Source of the DNA: Vesta saturnalis
Lineage: Eukaryota; Arthropoda; Insecta; Coleoptera; Lampyridae
DNA: 64,000 nt
Direction: 5' to 3'
NCBI GenBank assembly: GCA_036346205.1
Contig: JARFJB010002136.1
Location: 186,001 to 250,000 of the forward strand
Positions 29,701 through 41,900 of the stretch are shown piece by piece. Under the pieces are notes generated by a model, which was not told the origin of the DNA, ran no database searches, and saw nothing but the letters and a program-made list of their open reading frames with translations. The first letter of the stretch is position 1. Every line of letters begins with the position of its first letter. A program made the translations under genes and the position numbers.

Positions 29701-30711
29701 CCCAAAAGATCAAGTGGATAAGAAGGATAGGTCGGGAATTTATAAAATTAATTGTAAAAATTGTGAACAAACAAATGTGGGGCAAACTAACCGACCTATC
29801 AAAATTCAATACATTTAGCTCATATAAAATATAGACGTTGGGACAAGTCTGCCGTAGCCCTACATATGTTTGATAAAAATCATGTAGTAGATAAGGTATC
29901 CTTAATCAAACATGTTAGTAATAAGCACGAATTTGATTGTTATGAAAGTTTAGAGATCTTCAAAAACAAACTAATTTCTAAGATATTTTCAATTTAATAA
30001 TAGAAAGAGATTTTTTTTTTAATTTGTATTATAACAAGTTAGCCGTGAACAAATAAAAGCGTGACAAATTATTATAAAAAATTCAAAAAACATCGGTTAT
30101 TACGACAAAATTCTTATAAAATTAATCACGGCTAACTTGTTATAATAGAAATTGTTTTAAAAATCTCTTTCTGTTATTAAATTGAAAATATCTCAGAAAT
30201 TAAAGATTTTAGCTATAGGGGTGCTTAATAAAAATGAAAGAACATAAAGTGTATTTTCATTTTTTAAAATTAAATCCAAGGTGATTCATTTGAAAAAAAT
30301 TCACAAAATCATGTGTTCGAGTTTTGGCTCGCACTATCTTCAATTGGTGCAATAATAATGAAATAGTACTTCCTCGTAACACTGTACCAATGTCAAAAAG
30401 TTGCCTGGAAAAAATTATTGTTAGGTTGTTATACCTAGGGTATACAGGACGTTGAAATGAGAATGATTTTCGTGTACAATTGACCATAACTTTTGAAATA
30501 CCCTGTATAACGTAATGAAACCCCATATTGGAAGTATGGGGGAGATGAGATTAATCTAAATTTGAAATATATAGGCTGTCCCATTAAAAAAAAAGTATGT
30601 TTGGTTCACCCTGGTAATATGTAACACCCTGTAAATACGAAAATAATTTTGTAATGTGAAGTTTGAAGTTGCTCTAATTTTATCGCACGTCGACGGACTA
30701 ATACCGCACCC

Positions 30712-30753
<42 letters not shown>

Positions 30754-32864
30754 TGAACCGAATTTGATTTGCGTATACAGAGATATCGAAAACCGTAATA
30801 GATAGAGTATCGGTTAAATGAGAAATAAGTTTCGTAATTTGTTGGGTAGTACATGAGTATAAAGAAGTTTGTTTTTTCCGACTAGTTCCGGAGATAGTCG
30901 GCAAAATCCGAAAATGCTCATTTTCGTTTTGTAAGACTAGCGTTGTTATTATAACAGATATCAAAAAAATTACTCTAAACTTTTTTTTTTAAATAAAATT
31001 TACTACAACTTGCCATACCAAACATTTCAATACGACGTTTTGTCTTTTCAGGACCACCCTCAACAATATTATTTTTAAATACGGATCTGGATTTTTTACT
31101 ACAATTTTTTGTAAGGTTCTTATAGCTTAATACAATGATATAAAATTCTTGACTATTCTACGTTTCGTCTGTGAAAAATCATCATCTTTATGGTTTCTTA
31201 CTGAAATGAATTAAATTTTTTACTACATTTCTTTGTAGGTTTTGTATAATCTTAATACACTGCTATGGCATTCCTAACCATACACATTTCATCTATGATC
31301 ATCATCTATAAGCCTTTTGTAATAGTCTTTAAATCAGTATTTCTAAAAAAATAATGATAATCACAAAATTTGCTACTTATTAGGGTGAAACACAATGTAA
31401 CGCAAGGCAAGCTGAAAGAATTTATCGTGAAAGATTTCCTACTCGCCGACATCAAAGTAGGGCAAAATTTCCAGCAACTGTAAGAGTGAAAGTGGCACAT
31501 TGTTGCTTAATATGCAAGATACTGGTGCTTCAAGAAGAGTTGGTTCTGGACAAATAGAAGAGGACATCCTCCAAATTGAAAATCAACCATCCACGAGTAC
31601 TCGGGCAATTGCTAATGAATTGGGAGTTTCAAACTCGACAGTTTGGAAAACTTTGAACGAACAACTCTTACATCCATATCATCCACAAAGGGTTCATGTA
31701 CTGATTCCTGGGGATTACCCGGAACATGTTAATTTTTGTCATTGGTACATTCGGTGACTTGCAAGAAATAAAATTTTTGCCAATTTGATACTGTTTAGCG
31801 ATGAAGCGCAATTTACTAGGGATGGATATTTCAACATCCACAATAGCCACGTCACGTCTGACGCGCACTGGAAACCACCAGCACCGCTTTTCAGTCAATA
31901 TTTGGGCTGGATCAGTAGGTGACCATTTACTAGGTCCTATTATGCATTTAAATGCAAATAGATATTTGCCAATGTTACGTGATAATTTAGCAAATCTTTT
32001 AGAGGATGTAATTACCAAAATGTGGTATCAGCATGATGGTGCTCCAGTTCACTCTTCTAGAGCAGTAAGAGATCATCTTAATGACGTTTATGGTAGACGC
32101 TGGATAGGTAGGTTTGGTCCAGTGTCATGGTCTCCTCGTTCCCCTGACTTGACCCCTCTGGATTATTTTATTTGGGGTCATGTAAAGAGTTTAATGTACA
32201 CTACACCAGTAATAAATGTTGAAGAACTAACTGAAAGAATTTTCAATGCTTTTGATGTAATTCGGAATACCACAGGAATTTTTCAAAGGGTACAACAAAA
32301 CATGTTACTAAGGTACAATTTATGTATTGACCAACTTTGAACATTTATTGTAATACTAGTATTTATTTTATTGTAATTAGATAGTATTCAAAGCAATTTT
32401 AAAGAAAATATTACACTTTTTTAACAAAATCGTTTCAACACAATATGACCATAATTGTCATTTTTCTACACAACCGTTCACTTTAAGGTATTTTACTAAG
32501 AGTACCCTTTTTATGCAGATTTGATTGTTCTTTAATATTATTGAACTCTTTTGCCAATAAATTCAGAAAAGTTTTGAATGAAAATATGTAATGATATACC
32601 TATAACTAGCGCCCTCTATAATCTACAAAATTCTAATTATGTCCTTCAAATTTTTCGGATTAAGAAACATACGTACACCGATTTGCATTCCAATAACCAC
32701 AGTAGTTTTCATGTAAACTAAAAAAAAGAAGAAAAACAGTTGAATTTTAACACCCTGTATCTCACAAATGGCGGGTCTTAGGACAATCATTTATTAAGTA
32801 AACTATACTTATTTTTTCGATAATCTATTACCTATATCGCTTTGTCACCATAGTTCTGAAATAC

Positions 32865-32954
<90 letters not shown>

Positions 32955-35900
32955 TTTCTTTAGTTCGTCCCAGTCGACCGCTAATGATAATAGCTTGGCT
33001 AGTGAAACGCGTTCGGTCTTTGTTCCCTTAATGAATTAAATTATTTGGCATGTGACATTTTCATAAAACATTAGCCACAAGAGTCAAATTTACTATTTTA
33101 ATAAATTTTGAAACCGTAAAGAGTTTGCAAATTTTCTCTACATGAAAAGCACTACAAAAAAGTCACTTATCAGATGCACTCTTATGTCTGCGTTTTTATT
33201 TTGAATTTAATAGGAACCGAATTATTCCTTAACAATTTACGACGACCACTTTTATGAACGTCTTCGGGCACGAAATGGTTTTAACCAGTTATTTTATTTT
33301 TTACGTTTTCAATGCCCATCTCTAAAATTTTAGCGTTACCACAATTATGTTGCCACAACTTGATCTTTCTGCATCATTTACAGTAAATTAAAAAAAAAAG
33401 TTATCCCGTCATTCTGTTTGTTGCTGAATGCCGATATAGCAATTTGCGTAAACACAAATATGATTAGCGACACTCATCGTAAACCAAATAGGTACATCTA
33501 CGTGCTGCCTTAATTCACACCTAATGACGACGATATAAATATCCCATACAGCAATAAGAAGTGGACAAGATAAGAATATTTGCATCTCAATTTAAATGCA
33601 TTTTACAGAATTTGAGAAAAATGATATCGTTGAGCGGTTCCTTCATTCAACGGCCATATTGTTAATTCTTCATTAATGCTTTGTCTCTGAATGTAGTGTA
33701 AATTTCAAAATAAATCTATTCCGGACCTGGAACGCTGACTTTAAGCTTGCCGTTGGGATCTGAGATTCAGTGAGCGACGCCTAGATCTCAAACCCTACGT
33801 TTGCAATGCTTTCAAATATAGACATTGCGTCTATTCCTGATTTTTCACTCAACGATTTTATAATTTCCTCTTTATGTATGATTATGTTTAAATTTTAAGT
33901 TTTACCGATTTGTTAGACTTTAGTTCTACTATCACACCATCTTATAATCGTAAGCCTGATGATGGCGGGTCTGCTCGAAACATGTCGCATCTCTTAATTT
34001 TTTCAATTCTTGATTTTACTTTACAATTGAATACATTTGTATGGGGAAGGTTTCATGCTTGTTATGACATGTATTATTACGAAACTCCATTGTGAGGAAT
34101 AATGGACTATCTATCATCCATCATTCATGTCCGATATTAAATTCTTAAAAAATTCCAAAATGAAGGACACATTTGAGTTATACGCGTATGCTATCAAATG
34201 TAATGTAAACAGCTTAGTCAGGCCAATCACAAAATTAATTAACCTATGCTAACTAGACTGTTTCCTGATAAACTTAAGAGTGGTAATACCTCTTTAAACA
34301 AGGTAATTTAAATTATCCAACCAATTATAATTCTAAGATTTTCGAGAAAGTACTTGTTTTGCAAATCACGCAATATTTTGAAAGTAACTTAATGATAAGC
34401 AATTTGGTTTCAGAAAAAATAGAAGTACTACACTCAGCGATATGTGACTTTATTCAAAAGTAGTAGATGCTTTTGAAAGAAAAGGAATGCTACTTACAAC
34501 GGCGTTTGATTGTGTTTAGCAAGTAATACTCCTTTCCAAACTACAAGCTCATAAGCCTGTTAAAGTTGGGGTTCCCCAGGGCAGTGTTCTGGGACCGCAA
34601 CTTTTCCTTATATACATTAATGATTTCTCCAATTGTATTAACGATTGCGTAAATGTTATACAATTTGCAGATGATACCACTTTAATGCTTGATGGAAATA
34701 ATTTAGGTACATTAATAAACCAAAGTAGCGATATACAAACAAATGCGTTTCATTGGTTTTCTGCACATCAGTTGCATCTCAATCAAGTTAAAACGCAAAC
34801 GATGATATTTTCTTTAAAATGTAATATTTAAATGTTATATTGTTAGTAATTTATTATTATAGAACGTTATTTGTTCTTAGTGTTGTTGTGGTTATTTGTT
34901 GTTGTAATTAATAAGTGCGATGTCGGACACAGACGAAGTGGACATTTTGAGGGTTCAAGTCAACATAAAAAACCCTCTAGAGAAACCATTTAACTGTGGA
35001 AATGACAAGAGGTTTTTTAAATGTTTTTAAAATCGAGATAAGGGAAATCCAGGAAATAACCGTAAATGAGATTGTACTCAAAGTTGCGGAAAGGGTTGGA
35101 GTAAGCCGTACTTCTGTCTTTAAGGTCGTCAGGGAATACAAAAGAAAAGGAAGTTTTGCGGAACCAAAAACGAATCAAAATCGCACATCTACGGTAAAAA
35201 AATTGGATGATGCTGATATGCATACGATAAGAAGAAAATTTCATGAAATTTTTTTCCGTAATGAAATACCCTCAATTGAACAAGTTTTAAAAGAAGTTAA
35301 TGATGACGACTTGTTGCCAAATTTTAAACGTGTTACATTTTACAAGGTTTTGAAACGTTTAAATTTTAAATGGAAAAAACGAGGATGGAATAGCTTGTTA
35401 ACGGACAGGGAAGAAATTATAATGTGCGGAAGAGAATACCTTACTAAAATTAAAGCGTGTGAGAGAAATAGACCCATTACTACCTTGATGAAGCATGGGT
35501 TAATGCAGGGACCACAACCCCTTTTGTATGGATTGATCAAACCGTGACTTCGTCAAGACAAGTCCTTTTAGATGGAGTATCCCCCGTATTTAAAAAGATC
35601 CTTCAGGTAATTAACCCACTTTTTTAAATTAAATTTGGTTTTCACAGTATGTATCTTTTAGGGAAAGGAAAACGGCTAATTGTATGCCATATTGGTAATG
35701 AAAAAGGATTTGTCGAGGGTGGTTTATAGTGTTTCGAATCAAACAAAACCGGCGATTACCACGAAGAGATGAACGGGAAATCATTTGAAACATAGTTTGA
35801 GAATATTTTATACCGTTTGGAAGCAAACTCCGTGATAGTACTCGATAATGCACCATACCCCTCTCGGCGATTTGAAAAAATATAAACAAGTGGTTCGAAA

Positions 35901-38900
35901 AAAAGGGGATATTCAAAACTGGTTGCGCTGCAAAGACATTGTCTTTTGGCAATAGTTAAACAGCATAAGGCGAATTACCAAAAGTATATTGTTGATGAAA
36001 TGGCCACGAGTCAAAATAAGACCGTTCTTCGCTTGCCGCCATACCATTGCGAACTTAATGCAATAGAATTAATATGAGCTGATACTAAAATTTTTATAGC
36101 TCGGCGGAATACAAGCTTCAAATTTGCAGATTTAAAAAACCTTTTTAATGAAGCCTTGCAAAATATAACTGCTGACAAATACGAAAAATGCGTTCAGCAC
36201 GTAATCGATAAAGTCGAGGTTAAAATGTGGGAGTTGGACAACTTAATTGTGGTTCAAGTCGAGCCACTAATCACAGTGAACTCTATAATAACTGGAATGG
36301 CTGCGATCGCACAGAAAAACATGCGAAGTTTGAATTTATGCAACCCGCCGTTATGACGTATCTTCATCTCTTTCTAACCAATAAAATGTAATGGCGCATA
36401 CCATGTTATTGATATTAAAATCGGTTTATATCAAATAATAATTTTTTTTTATTTACACTATACACATATTATTCCCTTAATTAAGTAAAGGAATACTATT
36501 TATACATTCACAATTTTTAGAAATAATTAATTTTGTCATTTTTGTCTGACGCTGGCCTCCTTGCCATGCATATCGAAGTCTTTCAAGGTGATTCAACCGA
36601 CATTTAATGAAACATGGTGCAATATTCCGGATTAATTGAATTTCATGCAAGTCTTCGAAAATAAATTCTTCAGTTGGTGGGTGTTGAGGAACAAATAATT
36701 TTAAATTACGTGTGAAATTATTAATTGTTCTGTTAATTAACAAATTTTTTTTATGTTTACGTCACTCGTAACTAATTTATTCCCCATAGAATATTTAAAT
36801 TGTTTCTCAACATATAAAATTAAATATTATGATTATAAAACAATTACTATATAGGTATCTACATGGCGGAAGCAAATTGGATTTACGTATGAAATGATAT
36901 CGGATATCTGGGATCTTGCAGATTTTTACATCCATAAGCAACACAGTATATCACCATGATTTTTTGTTTATTTCGAAATATTATGTATAACTGATTGAAT
37001 ATACAGTAACTTTCATTTACTTCACCACACATGCACTATCCGAATTATATTAAACGCTCTCTACACTCATTTACCTGTAAGATACGCAAGTAAAACTTAA
37101 ACTGAAAACCGAACACCTGGCACCGTTCACTACGTGCTATATGCGTGAAAAAGATAGAGATCCGTCAATGTATTGCTATCTCTGTTGCTTGCCCCTGACA
37201 TGAACTTCGGTTCTGTTTACAACCGTCGGAGCCATTCCAGTTAGTATAGAGTTCACTGACTAATCATTAATCTGGCTAACGATGATGATACTGATGATGA
37301 TGAAGAATCTAGTTCATCATAATTAGGATCATAACTATAAGAAAATGTTTAAGATCAGATAGTTTGTTAACACGTAGAGTCCCGCCATTATAAGATATTT
37401 TTCTACTGGTCGGACCGGATTCAAATGTATGTTAAATCCATTAGATTTTCCATACAAATAAGCGTTTCGCTTTCGAATTTTTAAAATTTTTTTAAAATGA
37501 CTAAATTTCCAAAAAAAGTATTGAGGCATCACATTGATACCACGCGGTCTGAAAAGCAAACATGTTATCTGTGGGCTGTGAGGCATCAGTGTGATGACTC
37601 AGAAAATCCTGCCGAATCTTGTCTGCTATATCGTCGTTTACGAATGCACTATCGCTATTACCCTGTTTAGTGTGCTACATTCATGTGAGAAGTGCCAAGT
37701 GTTAGGTATAATGAGTTCTTACGTAAAAGATCAAGAAAAGTTGCAGAGATTATGGGCAGAAATTATGTCCGGCGAAGAAGCAATAGATGCGGATAAGCCT
37801 GAACTATACGCAGGTGATGCCTCATCTGATGAATATGAACCAAGTGACAGTGACTCGTCTCATTCATCACTTGAAATTCCAGTAAAAAAGTGGTCCAAAA
37901 TATCCATCAAAAAAAAATATGAGATTGGAAAAGTGTAGTGAGGCAGACAAAACTGTGCGACTCAGTGGCATTTTGAATATGTCAGAAGTTGTAGAATCTA
38001 GTGGTATTCAACACAAATTGGTTTAGACGATGCATCTAGTCAGGTAAGACAACCATATTCTTCCATTTCTGCATTTGTATGATGGTGTATTTCCTCGACA
38101 GGAGTGCCATATTAGAGAAACAATTGAGGAAGTCATTTCGACATTTGCAATAGAATCGGAAAACTCTGAGTTAGAAGATGATGTCAATGTTACAGATATA
38201 CAGTGGCGACCAGTTGACGGTTCCAGTTTGAAAACGTTTGATCTTGAAGTGGGCGATATTGGAATCAAGCCATCATACTATAATTTATATAAACATGAAC
38301 CTTGCGAATTTTTTATGCTCTTTTTGACAAATGAAATAATATCTTACATAGTCGATCAAACTAACATTTATGCCGAACAAACAGTCAGTCAAAAGGCACA
38401 TACTGCAAAATCTAAATCAAAACCCTGGACACCTACTAATATTGAGATGAAAAATTTTTGGAATAATTATCTGGACAGGGTTACTAAAACTGCCACAGTT
38501 ACGGGATTATTGGAGCAAACATTTTTTGTTCGAAAGTAATATAAAAAAAGTTATGACAAGAAATCGCTTTGAACAGCTGGCAATGCTTCATTTCAATAAT
38601 AACGCAACATTCGACAATCAAGACAAGGAGTTTGACAGACTTCATAAAATAACACCGTTAGTTAAGCAGCTTATTCAACGATTCCAGTGTATTGTAAATC
38701 CAGGAAATAATATAAGTATTGACGAAACCATGGTGCCGTTTTGTGGCCGCTTGAAATTCAAGCAATATATCAAGAATAAGCGGAATAAATTCGGCATCAA
38801 CCTGTATAAACTTTGTATCCAAAATGGTTATACATATAACTTGAAAATTTATTGTGGAAAGGATACTCAACAAGGTGGCAACGCATGCTTCAATGTTGTC

Positions 38901-41900
38901 ATGTCTCTTCTAGGTAACTTGTTAGATCATGGTCGAACATTGTTTACAGACAATTATTACACAAGCGTAGCTCTCACACATGAACTATTAAAGCGTTAAG
39001 AGTTACCTGGTTGGAACAATTCGGTCAAATCGTAAGACGAACTGTACTGAAGTAGTAAAGAAAAAATTGAAGAAAAGTAAGGTTTTGCCCAGGAAAATAA
39101 TACTGGAATTGTAATGTTGAAGTGGCTTTGACACCAGAGATGTGCTGATGCTCACTACGAAGCATACAGATATAAGAAAGTCAGACAAAGAGGTAAAGTT
39201 ACAGATAAACCAGTGGCAATTGTTGATCATAATGAGTCGAAGAGTTTTATAGACTTGTCAGATCAATGAAAGAATACTCTCATTGTTTGAGAAGAGGTGC
39301 GAAATGGTACCGCAAATAGCGATGGAATTAATGTTTGGTTGCGCAATGGTGAATGCTTTTATAGTATATAAAGAAGTTACTCAAAACAATATTTCCGTAA
39401 CAGAGTTCAAAAAGCAAGTGGTACTAAACAGGTGTTGAAACACTGCCAAGTTTGAGCAACATGAATATGAATGAAACTGGAGCTAATCACACATTGGTTT
39501 AAGCAAAGAAGAATAGGTGTGTTGATGTTATTCTAAGATAAAGGAAGAACACGGGGCAGGAAGGAAGCTCAAAATAAATGTAGTAGATCTAAATATCAAT
39601 GTAGTATTTGTAAAAAAAATTATTGTGTTACTTGTTTCTTTGACCAACACAGAGTTATAGAAATATAAATACATACCTAACAAAAAACAGCAAATCTTTT
39701 GTTTGACACTTTTTGATCAAAATTGTACATAACACGAAATATTTTATTGATGAATTAATTAATCTTGCAACAAATAATTTCATAGCCAATATCTTGCATT
39801 TTTATGAAGCTACGTCAAAACAGCATATTGTGATGTACTCTTCGGACTGGGCTTTTTCAGATTCCATATAGTTTACATTACACCGAGGGTATCAGACGTA
39901 TTCACGCTATCCGAAATATATCTCAGTTACGTGGCATCACGTTAATACCTTGCGGTCCCAAGATCAACTGCTAGTGAGGCATCTCATTGATGCCACCCGG
40001 GACTCAATATGTTAAATAAATATTGATCAATATATTTAGCTTTTAATACGGCCCTGTTCAGTGTTTTCGTTGCACTTTCTGTCGATCACGTAAACAGCAT
40101 GTGATTGTGTTTACATTTAGTTCGCCTTGTATTTGAATACACTTTAAATGTTTATACTAATTCAGCAACTTACTGTAGATAGCAAACTAACATGGGTACA
40201 TCACATAAATAAGTCTCTAGTCAACCTTTATGTACAATTTATTTTTCAATTTTCCATGCTATTATGTCATATTCTATTTTATTGGAAGGTCATTCAGTTG
40301 GATGACAGAATTGTTCGTCTACAAAGGAAAGTTATACAAATAGTTTCAAATACTACAGTGACGGTTGTAAACACGTATTTATAAATATAAGAATTTTAAC
40401 TTTACCTTCTCAGTTTATTTACGAATGGCTTTTGTACGTTAAGGACCCTCGTCCACGGAGCGACTGGTTTCTGATGAAACTGTTTTAATACCGTAGTAAC
40501 AAACCAGTTGGATACTCATTTCTGGTACACGTAGCGACGCAAACGTGATTAGAAAAATATCAGTATCCGAGTTTTAAGGCAAAGTGCTACTTTGTGGCGG
40601 TGTGGTGTGATAAATTATGGATGATTTGGATGAGCTGGCTATTTTGTACTATTACAATCGGAGATATAGACGCAGAAGAAGGCGATTCTGGGTCCATCCC
40701 TACGTACAGAGAAATTTAAACTGTAGATTATTTGTGGCCGCCTCAGAATTGCAACTAGATGATGGAAAATTTCATATGTTCTACAGAATGAGTAAAGAAA
40801 CCTATAGACTCCTCTTAAATAACATTCGTCCTGAAATAGTTAAAAGGAATACAAATATGAGGGAATGCGTGAGTCCTGAAGAAAGGCTAATGATTATTTT
40901 AAGGTAATTGAAAAAAATGTATTTATGCGATTAAAGAAATACTTATTTATTCATTTTTTAACACATTTACATCGAAAAAACATTTTGCCCGGTACAAGAA
41001 GTATTTTGCAACAATGAAGCATGAGTGATTTCTGTGCCTGTGGAGTATGTATCAGTCTGATTATTGTCGGAGGGAAAGGAAAGCTGAGAATTATTGGAAT
41101 ATGATGGAGATGTCATTGTAAATATAGATTCCCTTGAAAGACCAGAGGATACCCGCAAATCACCTTCAAACTCATTTATATATATACGTTCTTGCTGGAG
41201 TCATGATTTCGTCTATTACATTCAGTGTTCTTCTTTTAAATAATTTCCATTGTCCAATAAACTTAGAAGAAACATTTGTCGTGTATTTTCGGCCTCGCCA
41301 TGTTGCGTTTGCCTTGCCTTAAGAAAAGCTACAAAATTTTTATCGACCTCATCTAGAGGCCTTTTACGCTTGTTTGCTCTAGTCTGAGGTGTTGAACTGC
41401 TTTGTGGCTGGGGTATCTCAGCTGAAACTGGAGTTGTTTCGATATTGGTTTGCTCTGTCTGGAACAAGGGGTTTTTCGGTTGGTAATCTGATGCCTCAGT
41501 TGACGGTACTTCAGTATCTTCTCGTAACGTTGGTTCCCCAAAAGTTTCAGTTTCTTCTTCCAAAAGCATTGTATTTCTGTCTGCTAATTGCTAGCTTGTA
41601 AGGGTATTCCGGTTTTCACAAATGGCAATACAAACAGCATAACGTCTGTTAAGTAGTATTGTTTTTTCTTAGCAGCACAACCACTCGGGGCAGGTTTCAT
41701 ATGCCTTACAAACACTGCCCTAAGATTCTTCCATTTCTCTTTACAGGAAGCACCTGAAACAAGAAAAACATTCGTAAAGCAATGTAACTTTTTTTTTCTA
41801 TAAACTTGTCTAAAACAACAGAACGCAAGAGCTTTTATTGTGTAATAAAATAAGAAAATATTGTATTCTGAATTTTTAGATAATTCTTTTTTTAGATACT

